NCBI RefSeq assembly: GCF_009664975.1
Contig: NZ_WJXB01000004.1
Span: 248,001-312,000 of the forward strand
Direction: 5' to 3'
Length of the DNA stretch: 64,000 nt
From: Paenibacillus monticola
Lineage (GTDB): Bacteria > Bacillota > Bacilli > Paenibacillales > Paenibacillaceae
Shown here: positions 52,832-61,740 of the stretch, piece by piece
Position numbering within the stretch: position 1 is the first letter of the stretch
How the letters are laid out: each line of letters opens with the position of its first letter
Made by a program: the position numbers and the translations under genes
The notes under the pieces: generated by a model
What the model was told of the DNA's origin: nothing
Databases searched by the model: none
What the model saw: only the letters and a program-made list of their open reading frames with translations

Positions 52832-53434
52832 ATGTTTATTCGTACGGACGAGCAAACGGTTCATGACAACTACAAGCTGCTGATCGGCAGCATTGTGCCA
52901 AGACCGATAGCTTTTGTAACCTCGCTAGATGAAGCAGGGGTGGTCAACGCCGCCCCGTTCAGTTTTTTTAATATAGTGAATGATGATCCAGCGATGATTA
53001 TGTTCTCATGTGTGCGGAAGCCAAATAGAGAAATGAAGGATACTGCCCGTAACATTCTGGCCAGCAAGGAGTTTATCGTGCATATCGTAGACGAGGATAA
53101 TGTCGCCGCTATTAACCATACCTCCATTAATGCGCCCAGCGGGATTAGTGAAATTGAACTTGCTGGACTTACTACAACTCCCGGACAAGCGGTAAAGGTT
53201 CCGCGGGTTCAGGAATGCAAAATCGCCATGGAGTGCCGCTTGGCACAGCATGTGGAATTAGGTCACTGTGACATGATCATTGGTGAGGTCATTGGTTTCT
53301 ATATTGACGATGAGCTTTATGAGAATGGCCGCATCGATATCGGCAAGCTGAAGCCGGTAAGCCGTCTGGCAGGTGCTTCCTATGCTGCGATTGGCCGAAT
53401 CTTTGATATGGACAGACCGCAGTTCAAAGCTTGA
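52832..53434 (+). CDS. Flavin reductase-like FMN-binding split-barrel protein
   Basis: 200 residues, ATG after AAAAAGGGGGAAC. SIVPRPIAFVTSLDEAGVVNAAPFSFF is the typical flavin reductase-like N-terminus; FNIVNDDPAMIMFSC and HCDMIIGEVIGFYIDD follow. Members reduce FMN with NAD(P)H or act as partner flavoproteins. It forms a two-gene operon with the DMT transporter. Confidence 0.9.
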   Translation: MFIRTDEQTVHDNYKLLIGSIVPRPIAFVTSLDEAGVVNAAPFSFFNIVNDDPAMIMFSCVRKPNREMKDTARNILASKEFIVHIVDEDNVAAINHTSINAPSGISEIELAGLTTTPGQAVKVPRVQECKIAMECRLAQHVELGHCDMIIGEVIGFYIDDELYENGRIDIGKLKPVSRLAGASYAAIGRIFDMDRPQFKA

Positions 53435-53488
53435 AGGAGTAGGACGCTGGATGTGGAAGGCGAATAACTGTTTATTGGCAAAACAAAA

Positions 53489-53519
53489 GACGCTCTCAAG
53501 CTATTGCTTGTGGAGCGTC
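53489..53519. terminator. Terminator between the flavin reductase and FUSC-like genes
   Basis: GACGCTC (53489-53495) pairs with GAGCGTC (53513-53519); inner CAAGC/GCTTG stem with a TATT loop. The minus strand continues TTTTGTTTT, so it mainly serves the minus-strand gene. Confidence 0.8.
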
Positions 53520-53523
53520 CTTC

Positions 53524-54657
53524 TTATTTCTCCGAGAAACGGGTGCGCTCGGTAAAGCCGTTTCTGCTTGGAAAACGTAAGGCATGTGCTTTTTCAGCTT
53601 TGGCAGTGGCACGCTGCGGTGCGGCCGAAAGCGCGGCGAAGTCAGCCTGTTCAACTTCTTCAAGCACGCGGTTTAAGTGAGAGAAGACGGCACCAAGGTC
53701 ACGGATGACACTTAGCGAGCATTGTCCTTGCAGCTCTGCAAAGCAGGCTAGCTGCAGGTCACGGGCACGGTGCAGACATTCTGGCAGGGAACGTTGGCAT
53801 TCAGCGTCAGACAAGGTTTTGGTCCCGAAAAGGGCAATACAATCAGCGGTAGCCTCTACGACCTCGGCCATCCAATCAGTAGCGGCATAACGCGCTGGCA
53901 GAAGCTGGAGCTCTGTGGAGATTTCCTTAACATAGGAATGGATCACCTTCAGATGTTTCGTGGCCTGTGTCAAGCTGTTTAGCTCACCGCGATATTGGTA
54001 ATGGGACACGGTATAGTGCATTTCTTTCTGTTGTTGGCCGCTGCGCGCCAGTCGTTCTCCCGAGCGTTCCAAAATTGCGGAAGCCTGAGAGAACCCCCGT
54101 CCACCGGGAACCAAGCCGCTTAACGCATCGGCTAGCAGCAAGCTTCCTTCGAATGCTAGGCCTTTGATCTTGACGAATCCTTTAGGAGGCACAATAATCA
54201 TATTTATAACGAGGGCAATTGCCACACCGATTAAGGTCTCTGCCACTCTCCATAGTACATAATTATCCTGATAAAAGGTAAGAGCCAGCACGGAAGTGAC
54301 ACCAATCTGCGAGACAGCTTGCATATTCAGACGACAAGCTGTGGCGATCCCGATTCCGATCAGCAGGATCAGCAGAATGGATAGCCCCCCTACATTAAGG
54401 AACTGGCCCACGATCAGACTGACGGTACCGCCGAGCACAATGCCGAGCAGTCGGTAAACCCCTTTTTCCAGTGAAGCTTTAACACTCCCTTGCGTAATGA
54501 GAATGGCTGCAAGGGGTGCAAAGTATAAAAAACGGTCGCCATAAAGGCTGTGCACCGCGACCCATGAGAGAGAAGCAGCCAGTGTAACCCGTATCATATA
54601 AAGCGAGAATCCATATTTTTCAAGGCGGTCTTGTAACCCCTCGTTCATAACTTTCAT
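53524..54657 (-). CDS. FUSC/aromatic acid exporter-like membrane protein
   Basis: 377 residues (ATG 54657; ATG 54648 is also possible). Six or so membrane helices at the N-terminus (AASLSWVAVHSLYGDRFLYFAPLAAILITQGSVKASLEKGVYR, GIVLGGTVSLIVG), then a cytoplasmic helical domain of about 200 residues. This is the ArAE_1/FUSC pattern (YgaE/YqjA-like). It may export aromatic acids or related anions; substrate unknown. Confidence 0.87.
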   Translation of the reverse strand: MKVMNEGLQDRLEKYGFSLYMIRVTLAASLSWVAVHSLYGDRFLYFAPLAAILITQGSVKASLEKGVYRLLGIVLGGTVSLIVGQFLNVGGLSILLILLIGIGIATACRLNMQAVSQIGVTSVLALTFYQDNYVLWRVAETLIGVAIALVINMIIVPPKGFVKIKGLAFEGSLLLADALSGLVPGGRGFSQASAILERSGERLARSGQQQKEMHYTVSHYQYRGELNSLTQATKHLKVIHSYVKEISTELQLLPARYAATDWMAEVVEATADCIALFGTKTLSDAECQRSLPECLHRARDLQLACFAELQGQCSLSVIRDLGAVFSHLNRVLEEVEQADFAALSAAPQRATAKAEKAHALRFPSRNGFTERTRFSEK

Positions 54658-54951
54658 CTTCTTTCACGAAAATAAGAAAACATCATCCACTTTCATTCAT
54701 TTTCATTATAGCACCGCAAATCATGTTGTAAGGACTGAAGTCTTTACGAAGTTGTTAAGTTTCCAGGTTCATTTTAACAATGTAAACTATGGCATAAAAG
54801 GAACTCATCCTATATGCTATAACTATTGAAGTGTGTCGAACTAAGGGAGGAATTGTCGCTTACCAGCGCTCAGCATGCTCTTGTTCGATTGTTCCCCGTC
54901 AGAAACGGGTAAAATAGTTTGTACTACATAAGGTAAGGGAGGTCGTTAGCT
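54658..54951. other. Intergenic region upstream of potA
   Basis: No confident gene. It holds the divergent promoter regions of the FUSC-like gene and the pot operon. I could not fix a clear -35/-10 pair; TATAAC-like sequences occur at about 54819. GGGAGG at 54937-54942 is the potA ribosome site. Confidence 0.4.
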
Positions 54952-56067
54952 ATAACTACCCTGGAAGGCACTATTATTTCATTTGACGAGGTCATCAAGC
55001 AATATGACGATGAAGAGGCAGTATTAAAGGGAGTCAGTTTCGAGATTGAACGTGGTAAATTCTATACGCTGCTCGGCCCATCTGGCTGCGGCAAAACGAC
55101 TATACTGCGTCTGATCGCCGGATTCGCGGAGCCGACTGCAGGCTCTATTTATCTAAACGGTAAAGTCATTAACCACATTCCCGCCAACGAACGGCAGGTC
55201 AATACGGTGTTTCAGGATTATGCGTTATTTCCACATCTGAACGTATTCGAGAATGTGGCTTTCGGACTGCGCATTAAGAAGCTTAAGAAGGATGTTATCA
55301 CGCAAAAGGTGCAGGAAGCGCTGCGCTTTGTTAACCTTGTCGGTTACGAGCAGCGCGGTGTGAGCGAAATGTCCGGCGGACAGCGGCAGCGTGTCGCGAT
55401 TGCCCGGGCTATCGTCAACGAGCCGCAGGTGCTGCTGCTTGATGAGCCTTTGTCTGCGCTTGATCTGAAGCTGCGCACGGAGATGCAGTATATTTTGCGG
55501 GAAATGCAACAGCGTCTGGGGATTACGTTTATCTTCGTAACCCATGATCAGGAAGAGGCTTTAGCCATGTCGGACTGGATCTTTGTCATGAATGAAGGCC
55601 GGATTGAGCAAAGCGGTACACCTAACGATATTTATGATGAGCCAATTAACCGGTTCGTGGCGGATTTCATTGGGGAGTCCAACATCGTACCCGGCGTAAT
55701 GATTGAAGACTATGTGGTAGAGTGGGGCGGCCACCGTTTTGAATGCGTCGATGCCGGACTTAAAGCTAATGAAGCCGTGGAGGTCGTGATCCGGCCGGAG
55801 GATTTGGAGATTGCCACACTGGAGCAGGGCAAACTGAAAGTGCGTGTGGATTCCCAGCTGTTCCGGGGCGTGCATTACGAGATCTGCTGCTATGATGAAT
55901 CCGGGCATGAATGGCTGGTCCATTCCACACGGAAAGTAACAGTAGGCAGTGAAATTGGCCTTTATTTTGATCCGGAAGCCATTCATGTCATGCGTTTTGG
56001 CGAAACGGAGGAAGAGTTCGACAGACGTCTGGAAGCTTATGGCGAGGTGGAGAGTCATGAAGAATAA
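54952..56067 (+). CDS. potA: Spermidine/putrescine ABC transporter ATP-binding protein, apparent ATA start
   Basis: In this frame there is a stop at 54934-54936 and no ATG, GTG or TTG before GTG 55207, yet the ABC domain clearly starts earlier. GGGAGG (54937-54942) lies 9 bases before ATA 54952, giving (M)[18 protein letters not shown], a normal PotA N-terminus; I infer ATA initiation. 371 residues: Walker A GPSGCGKT at 42-49, signature SGGQRQ at about 141, Walker [13 protein letters not shown]-loop FVTHDQEEA, then the TOBE-type C-terminal domain. It powers polyamine uptake with PotB, PotC and PotD. Confidence 0.9.
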   Translation: MTTLEGTIISFDEVIKQYDDEEAVLKGVSFEIERGKFYTLLGPSGCGKTTILRLIAGFAEPTAGSIYLNGKVINHIPANERQVNTVFQDYALFPHLNVFENVAFGLRIKKLKKDVITQKVQEALRFVNLVGYEQRGVSEMSGGQRQRVAIARAIVNEPQVLLLDEPLSALDLKLRTEMQYILREMQQRLGITFIFVTHDQEEALAMSDWIFVMNEGRIEQSGTPNDIYDEPINRFVADFIGESNIVPGVMIEDYVVEWGGHRFECVDAGLKANEAVEVVIRPEDLEIATLEQGKLKVRVDSQLFRGVHYEICCYDESGHEWLVHSTRKVTVGSEIGLYFDPEAIHVMRFGETEEEFDRRLEAYGEVESHEE

Positions 56068-56863
56068 GGGCCGGTCGTATTATCTCATCCCTTATTATTT
56101 ATGGATCGCTTTGTTTGTAATTGCACCGGTGCTCCTAATTATCTATTATTCTCTATTTGATCTGGACGGGCATCTTACCATAGACAATTACATAAATTTC
56201 TTTACGCCTGTGTATCTCAAAATGACGCTAAATTCCTTCTGGTATGCGTTTCTGATCACGGCGTTCTCCTTGCTGATTGCATATCCGGCAGCTTATTTAC
56301 TAACAAGAACCAAGCACAAGCAGCTATGGCTGCTGCTGATTATTTTGCCTACATGGATTAATCTGCTACTGAAGACGTATGCGTTCATTGGGATCTTCGG
56401 CAAGTTCGGACCGGTTAATAATTTCTTTGACCTGCTCGGGCTTGGTGAACAACAGATTCTGTTCACGGGCTTCAGCTTTGTATTTGTGTCCGTCTATATC
56501 TTTATCCCATTCATGATTCTGCCAATTTATAGCGCACTTGAAGAGCTTAACTTGTCGTTGCTCGATGCGGCCCGCGATCTGGGCGCTTCCGGCTGGACAA
56601 CGTTCCGGCGGGTGATTTTCCCCCTGACGATCTCGGGGGTGCGTTCGGGCTGTATGGCGGTATTCATACCGGCACTTTCTCTGTTTATGATCACCCGGCT
56701 CATCGCAGGCAGCCAGGTAATTACGCTTGGCACCGCGATTGAGCAACACTTTCTGGTCACACAGGATTGGGGCATGGGCTCTACGGTTGCGGTATTCCTT
56801 ATTGCCATTATGGCGTTGTTCATGATTCTTACCGGCGGCTCGCGGAAAGGGGTGCAGAAATGA
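56057..56863 (+). CDS. potB: Spermidine/putrescine ABC transporter permease PotB
   Basis: 268 residues from ATG 56057 (GAGGTGGAGAG upstream), overlapping potA by 11 bases. Six membrane helices; the EAA loop is [38 protein letters not shown] in the first outer loop fits PotB. Confidence 0.93.
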   Translation: MKNKGRSYYLIPYYLWIALFVIAPVLLIIYYSLFDLDGHLTIDNYINFFTPVYLKMTLNSFWYAFLITAFSLLIAYPAAYLLTRTKHKQLWLLLIILPTWINLLLKTYAFIGIFGKFGPVNNFFDLLGLGEQQILFTGFSFVFVSVYIFIPFMILPIYSALEELNLSLLDAARDLGASGWTTFRRVIFPLTISGVRSGCMAVFIPALSLFMITRLIAGSQVITLGTAIEQHFLVTQDWGMGSTVAVFLIAIMALFMILTGGSRKGVQK

Positions 56864-57681
56864 GAAATAAAAATGGATTCTCCAATCTGTATCTGGTTCT
56901 GGTGTTTGCCGTGCTCTACGCGCCTATCTTCTATCTAATGTACTATTCGTTCAACAGCGGCGGGACCATGCATGAATTTGAAGGCTTTACGCTGGATTAT
57001 TATCGTGAGGTGATTCAGGATACCCGGCTGATTATCATCGTGATTAATACGCTGGTGATCGCACTGTTGTCCTCTGCTATAGCAACCTTGATTGCCATTG
57101 TCGGAGCGCTAGCCATTCAACGTACCCGTAGCCGACGGGCCAAAAATAGTCTGCTGTCGCTAAACAACGTGTTAATCGTCAGTCCGGATGTCATTATTGG
57201 AGCATCCTTCCTGATTCTGTTCACCATTGTCGGCATTAAGCTCGGATTCGTCTCTGTACTGCTCTCGCATGTGGCATTTAGCGTGCCGATTGCGGTACTG
57301 ATGATTCTGCCGCATTTGCAGGATATGAGTCCAACGCTGACCGACGCGGCACGTGATCTTGGGGCCAGTCGTCGGGATGTGTTGACCAAAGTCATCTTGC
57401 CGATTATTAAGCCAGGGATATTCAGTGGGTTCTTTATGGCATTGACCTACTCACTGGACGACTTTGCGGTTACGTTCTTCGTGACAGGCAACGGGTATTC
57501 GACCTTGTCGGTGGAGATTTATTCCCGAGCGCGGCAAGGGGTATCCTTGTCAATCAACGCACTCTCGACGATGATCTTTCTGTTTACAATTCTGCTGGTT
57601 GTTGGTTATTACTTCCTGACACTCCGGAAACATCGCGCTCGCATCGCAGAGCCTGTCGCTGAAGTGGGGGTGCCTAGATGA
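56860..57681 (+). CDS. potC: Spermidine/putrescine ABC transporter permease PotC
   Basis: 273 residues. ATG overlaps the potB stop (ATGA); GGAAAGGGGTGCAG is the ribosome site. Six membrane helices; YYSFNSGGTMHEFEGFTLDYY in the first loop and EAA loop [22 protein letters not shown] are typical of PotC. Confidence 0.93.
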   Translation: MRNKNGFSNLYLVLVFAVLYAPIFYLMYYSFNSGGTMHEFEGFTLDYYREVIQDTRLIIIVINTLVIALLSSAIATLIAIVGALAIQRTRSRRAKNSLLSLNNVLIVSPDVIIGASFLILFTIVGIKLGFVSVLLSHVAFSVPIAVLMILPHLQDMSPTLTDAARDLGASRRDVLTKVILPIIKPGIFSGFFMALTYSLDDFAVTFFVTGNGYSTLSVEIYSRARQGVSLSINALSTMIFLFTILLVVGYYFLTLRKHRARIAEPVAEVGVPR

Positions 57682-58748
57682 AACAGCTGGTTAATACTTT
57701 TCTAGCGATCCTGATTGCCGCCTTTGCTCTGATGTATCTGGGGGCATGGATGAACTCGAATGAGGGGTATTCGGGCACCAATACACTGACTATCTACAAT
57801 TGGGGCGATTATATCGAGCCTGAGCTACTGAAGGAATTCGAGACAGAGACCGGCATCACAGTCATCTACCAGACCTTTGATTCCAATGAAGCGATGCTGA
57901 CCAAAGTGGAGCAGGGTGGAACGACATTTGATGTCGTCATCCCTTCCGACTATGCCATCGCCAAGATGAGAGAAGAGAAGCTCTTGCTGCCGCTGGACCA
58001 TAGCAAGCTTCCGAATCTGGTCAATATAGATTCACGGTTCATGGATCTTTCGTTCGATCCTGGCAACGAGTATTCGGTACCTTATTTCTGGGGAACGGTA
58101 GGTATTATCTATAACCCTGAAATGACCAAGGGGATGACCTTTGACAGCTGGGATTCCCTATGGGACAGCAGGCTGAAGAATAATATCCTGCTGGTTGATG
58201 GCGCGCGCGAGGTGATGGGCATGGCACTGAACAGCCTACATTATTCAGTGAATGACCAGAATGAAGCTCATTTGCAGGCAGCACTCACTAAGCTGAACAA
58301 GCTGTCTCCTAACGTGAAGGCGATCGTCGGCGATGAGATCAAAATGCTGCTGGCTAATGAAGAAGCCGCTGTAGGTATTGTCTGGTCGGGCGATGCCGCC
58401 GAGATTATGGATGAGAACGATAAGCTGGATTATGTCGTGCCGCAGGAAGGCTCGAACAAATGGTTCGATAATATGGTCATTCCACGCACGGCGGCAAATG
58501 TAGATGGAGCGCATCAGTTCATTAACTTTATGCTCCGCCCGGACGTGGCCGCGAAAAATGCTGAATATGTCGGTTATTCCACACCTAACGTCCCTGCGTT
58601 GAAACTTCTGCCAGCTGAGGTCTCTGAGGACACACGCTTCTATCCGCCTGCTTCGCTGACGGATCGGCTTGAAGTCTATGACAATCTCGGAAAACGGATG
58701 CTCGCTCACTACAATGAGTTGTTCTTGAAGTTCAAAATGAATAAATAA
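57678..58748 (+). CDS. potD: Spermidine/putrescine-binding protein PotD, without lipobox cysteine
   Basis: 356 residues. ATG overlaps the potC stop (ATGA). An N-terminal hydrophobic helix (about residues 7-25) is followed by TIYNWGDYIEPELLKEFE, TFDSNEAMLTKVEQGG and FDVVIPSDYAIAKM, the PotD fold. The N-terminus LIAAFALMYLGAWMNSNEG contains no cysteine, so the usual Gram-positive lipid anchor is impossible; the helix probably stays as an uncleaved membrane anchor. Confidence 0.93.
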   Translation: MKQLVNTFLAILIAAFALMYLGAWMNSNEGYSGTNTLTIYNWGDYIEPELLKEFETETGITVIYQTFDSNEAMLTKVEQGGTTFDVVIPSDYAIAKMREEKLLLPLDHSKLPNLVNIDSRFMDLSFDPGNEYSVPYFWGTVGIIYNPEMTKGMTFDSWDSLWDSRLKNNILLVDGAREVMGMALNSLHYSVNDQNEAHLQAALTKLNKLSPNVKAIVGDEIKMLLANEEAAVGIVWSGDAAEIMDENDKLDYVVPQEGSNKWFDNMVIPRTAANVDGAHQFINFMLRPDVAAKNAEYVGYSTPNVPALKLLPAEVSEDTRFYPPASLTDRLEVYDNLGKRMLAHYNELFLKFKMNK

Positions 58749-58763
58749 TGAGTGTCTGAGTTA

Positions 58764-58806
58764 AAAAGCGTCTAATTTGCGGTCTTCCGCTATTGGGCGC
58801 TTTTGT
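58764..58806 (+). terminator. Terminator of the pot operon
   Basis: AAAAGCG (58764-58770) pairs with CGCTTTT (58798-58804), inner GCGG/CCGC stem, then TTTTGTT. Confidence 0.75.
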
Positions 58807-58934
58807 TCTAATATTCACCCTGCCACCACACTATTATCTCAATCCCCGAATACCGGATCGTCGGACGTCGAGAACGCCGAACCCCGTCAGATTCGCTTTG
58901 CTGGGATTATTGACCTTGGATTTAACATGAATTT

Positions 58935-59110
58935 CTGCCGTTAATTGAGTCGGTCTGAGCTGAAATACAGGATTAACTGCATTTTGTGCCTCTAAATCGG
59001 TGATAAATAGAGTAATCAGCTATTATAGATAGAATTAACGGCATTATATGCATTTATTTACTCGAAAACCGTGAAAATGAGCGAATTAGATGCACTAATT
59101 GCCGTTAATC
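58935..59110. repeat. Degenerate intergenic repeat cluster (TTAAC-GCA type)
   Basis: Related short units recur on both strands: TGCCGTTAATTG (58936), GATTAACTGCATTTTGTGC (58971), ATTAACGGCATTATATGCAT (59034) and ATTGCCGTTAAT (59098, inverted). No coding region is evident from 58749 to 59104. Confidence 0.5.
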
Positions 59111-59785
59111 AAAATAGTCTAGCACTCCCCGTGCTAACTCGTAGCGGACGATTCTTTTCTGATTGCCACTATAGGAAGGTAACAGCCACCCTTTATCACA
59201 CATTTTGTGTAGCAGGTGGACTGCGGTTCTGTGATGAACCTCAAAATGCATCTCGACATCCTTAGGGCGAAGCGGGCGGACTAGTCCAAGGGCTAGACGG
59301 ATAACTTCTTTTTCCTTCAAAAGCAAGGGCGAAACTGGCACTTGTGCGGCTTGATATTTGCTCAAAACCATGCGCAGCAAGGTGATACAGAGGTCGGGGT
59401 GTTGTTCAACATCGTCGTAAGCGAAGGAAATGATTTGATACCCCATGGCGTATAGAAAAGTTTCGCGATTTAATTCATTGCAATATTTCTGCCGATCCAT
59501 GTCACGTACGTGCGTGGCAAAGCCTTTTATTTCAATTAAAATCTTAATGTGTCCAGGTAACCAAGCGAAATCGGCGAAATATGATCTGCCCCGCCAGTCA
59601 GCAACTTCGTATTCGGGGTGAAGATCCTCAAAGTCCCCGCGGAGCGGCCACCACACATTGCGTAGAAATAGAACTTCAGCGTGGCGATGTCCTCTTTCCA
59701 GCCGACCCAGCCGCTCACCACTCCTCCTTGCGAGGTGTTTTTCGATGAATTCACAATGTACTTCTTCAAATGCCAAATCGCTCAC
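59105..59785 (-). CDS. PD-(D/E)xK nuclease-like (DUF559-like) protein with C-terminal winged helix
   Basis: About 226 residues from GTG 59785 (GGAG 6 bases upstream) or TTG 59776. The frame stays open to 59860, but that stretch contains the terminator of the upstream gene and has no ribosome site. The first half looks like a restriction-endonuclease fold: RSYFADFAWLPGHIKILIEIKG gives D-x(n)-ExK, and RETFLYAMGYQIISFAYDDVE follows as in DUF559/Vsr-like proteins. The second half (PLRPKDVEMHFEVHHRTAVHLLHKM) looks like a winged helix. No methylase or helicase partner of a restriction system is adjacent. Function unknown. Confidence 0.65.
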   Translation of the reverse strand: MSDLAFEEVHCEFIEKHLARRSGERLGRLERGHRHAEVLFLRNVWWPLRGDFEDLHPEYEVADWRGRSYFADFAWLPGHIKILIEIKGFATHVRDMDRQKYCNELNRETFLYAMGYQIISFAYDDVEQHPDLCITLLRMVLSKYQAAQVPVSPLLLKEKEVIRLALGLVRPLRPKDVEMHFEVHHRTAVHLLHKMCDKGWLLPSYSGNQKRIVRYELARGVLDYFD

Positions 59786-59805
59786 CCTCTTCTCCAAAAA
59801 ATAGA

Positions 59806-59848
59806 AAACGCCCCGACTCTCCTCACTAGAGGGAAATCGGGACGTTCT
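59806..59848 (-). terminator. Terminator of the methyltransferase gene
   Basis: On the minus strand AACGTCCCGA pairs with TCGGGGCGTT (one G-T pair), an inner CCTCT/AGAGG-like stem lies between, and TTTTCTATTTTTT follows. Confidence 0.8.
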
Positions 59849-59903
59849 TCGTCTCTTCATTGCAAGTATAGGATAAACTCTGGCCTATGACTAGCTTTGG
59901 CCG

Positions 59904-60728
59904 CTATTTTATTCCAATTCTCATTCGATAACATATCAGAACCTGCAGCGTCCGTCCCTGAAAATATTGCTCCACCGCAGTCGTGAAAGCTGCGATATCC
60001 TGAACCAGGCTAGACGGGTCAAGCTTAAGTACAGATTGTATCCCACCTTGACTAAGAGTCAGACCCACATAACGTTCTGCATTACAGGACTCGGTATTAT
60101 GGAACACAATTTCTCTGGCGAAGGAGAAGGCTTGACTGGATTTGATCTGGGTCAGATGTTTCTCTTTGTCCCACTTATGTGCTCTCTCCGTTTCGGGGAG
60201 CAGGACAGTTAGAAGCTCATCGGCTTTGCTAATCAGAAGGTTGTACTGATCCTCTATGTCTTGCTGAAGCACTAGTGGCCAGTCGCAATCATAGGCGGCA
60301 AAGACTCCGCCTGGTCTCAAGCAGCGTGCTATTTCCTGCAGTGTACTTACCGGCTCCATCCAATGAAAAGACTGCGAGCTGGTTATAATATCTACACTTT
60401 CGGATACGAGTGGAAGCTGATTGGAATAGCCCTGTACAAAAGATAAAGAAGCAGCAGCCTGCGGATCCTGGCCAAGCTTCTCAAGTGCTTTTCCCAGCAT
60501 GTCTGTGTTGGGCTCTATACCGATTACAGAGTCGGCAGCATCCTTCCACAAAAAGGTGGATAGGCCTGTTCCACAGCCAATATCGGCAACACGCGAAGGT
60601 CTGCTTCCCAAGTAATTCGTCAGCACTTCTATAACAAGCGCTGGAGCCGTGGGGCGGTGGCGGTCATAGTCATTTTGAAATCCCAAGAAGCGGTCGATAT
60701 TCTGCTTGCTGTTTCCTTTTGGCAGCAT
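59904..60728 (-). CDS. Class I SAM-dependent methyltransferase
   Basis: 274 residues, ATG after AAAGGAGGATTAT. SAM-binding motif I VADIGCGTGLSTFLW, acidic residue at the end of strand 2 in GIEPNTDM, and SSQSFHWMEP around motif IV. It matches the Methyltransf_11 group (YcgJ/Tam-like). Substrate unknown. Confidence 0.9.
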   Translation of the reverse strand: MLPKGNSKQNIDRFLGFQNDYDRHRPTAPALVIEVLTNYLGSRPSRVADIGCGTGLSTFLWKDAADSVIGIEPNTDMLGKALEKLGQDPQAAASLSFVQGYSNQLPLVSESVDIITSSQSFHWMEPVSTLQEIARCLRPGGVFAAYDCDWPLVLQQDIEDQYNLLISKADELLTVLLPETERAHKWDKEKHLTQIKSSQAFSFAREIVFHNTESCNAERYVGLTLSQGGIQSVLKLDPSSLVQDIAAFTTAVEQYFQGRTLQVLICYRMRIGIK

Positions 60729-60810
60729 ATAATCCTCCTTTATTCTTCATGCACAAACCGAAATAGAATTCATCCTTATATAGTATGAGATATATGCAGT
60801 GGAATAAGCA

Positions 60811-60846
60811 AAAATCCCCAGGGCACTTTAAAAGGGCAGCCTGGGA
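60811..60846 (-). terminator. Terminator of the mqnB-mqnD operon
   Basis: On the minus strand CCCAGG pairs with CCTGGG (inner GGC/GCC), followed by GATTTTT. Confidence 0.7.
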
Positions 60847-60888
60847 ACTATTGAATAGTTATAGCTCATAAAAAGAGCGTTTGCCTAT

Positions 60889-61740
60889 CTATCGCAGCAG
60901 CGCGGGATCAACGGCAGGGACTAATCCCACTGCAGCCGCACGATCCAGCAGAGCTGATATAGCTGCATAGCCGTCCTCGCCGAGATTCATGGAGAAATCA
61001 TTCACATAAAGATCAATATGTGATTTGGCTACTTCAGGCTCGAGCTCCTGTGCATGGCTCAGGACATACTCTCTTGATTCCAGTGGATGATCCCAAGCAT
61101 ATTGCAGAGAGCTGCGAATCCAGCCGGTGATGGCTTCTGTATTGAGATCGCGGCGGGCGATAATAGCGCCAAGTGGTATCGGCAGTCCAGTATCACTCTC
61201 CCACCAACTGCCAAGGTCGGTTAGCATGTGGAGTCCATAGGAAGGGTAGGTGAAGCGGGCTTCATGGATCACTAATCCAGCATCGATATGACCGTCCCGT
61301 ACAGCAGGCATGATCTCATCAAAAGGCATAACGACGATTTCGCCGATGCCGCCCGGCACATGTTGGGCGGCCCAGAGCCGGAACAGCAGATAGGCGGTAG
61401 AACGTTCACTTGGAACGGCAATCCTGCGTCCAGTTAGTCCTGCTGGTCGTTTCACAGATGTAGGTCCGCCAGCGGTCAGCAGCAGAGGGCCACAGCCTCG
61501 ACCCAGTGCGCCGCCGCACGGGAGCAGTTTGTAGCGGTCCAAGACCCAGGGGAGGGCGGCGTAGGAGATTTTGAGTACCTCCGGTCCAACACCATCGGCA
61601 GCGAGGTTGTTCGTAATATCAATGTCGGCATAGGTTACATTAAGCTTGGGTGCATTCGGTACAAGACCATGCGCCAAAGCGTGGAAGACAAACGTATCAT
61701 TAGGGCAGGGCGAGAAAGCAATATTCAGCTCAGTTGTCAT
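60889..61740 (-). CDS. mqnD: 1,4-dihydroxy-6-naphthoate synthase (futalosine menaquinone pathway)
   Basis: 283 residues from ATG 61740, which overlaps the mqnB stop (TAATG). Periplasmic-binding-protein-like fold with LNIAFSPCPNDTFVFHAL at the N-terminus, the MqnD hallmark, then KRPAGLTGRRIAVPSERSTA and a DAGLVIHEARFTY segment. It converts cyclic dehypoxanthine futalosine to 1,4-dihydroxy-6-naphthoate. Other mqn genes (A, C, E) are not in this window. Confidence 0.93.
   Translation of the reverse strand: MTTELNIAFSPCPNDTFVFHALAHGLVPNAPKLNVTYADIDITNNLAADGVGPEVLKISYAALPWVLDRYKLLPCGGALGRGCGPLLLTAGGPTSVKRPAGLTGRRIAVPSERSTAYLLFRLWAAQHVPGGIGEIVVMPFDEIMPAVRDGHIDAGLVIHEARFTYPSYGLHMLTDLGSWWESDTGLPIPLGAIIARRDLNTEAITGWIRSSLQYAWDHPLESREYVLSHAQELEPEVAKSHIDLYVNDFSMNLGEDGYAAISALLDRAAAVGLVPAVDPALLR

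Noticed and set aside
54853..54912. Possible 19-residue leader peptide upstream of potA.
   Set aside because: AAGGGAGG is only 2-3 bases before the TTG start, and the peptide shows no feature of a regulatory leader.
55207..56067. potA as a truncated gene starting at GTG 55207.
   Set aside because: This would remove Walker A (GPSGCGKT), although the upstream frame is intact and has a ribosome site at 54937.
59786..59860. N-terminal extension of the nuclease-like protein to ATG 59860.
   Set aside because: The extension consists of the methyltransferase terminator hairpin, and no ribosome site precedes 59860.
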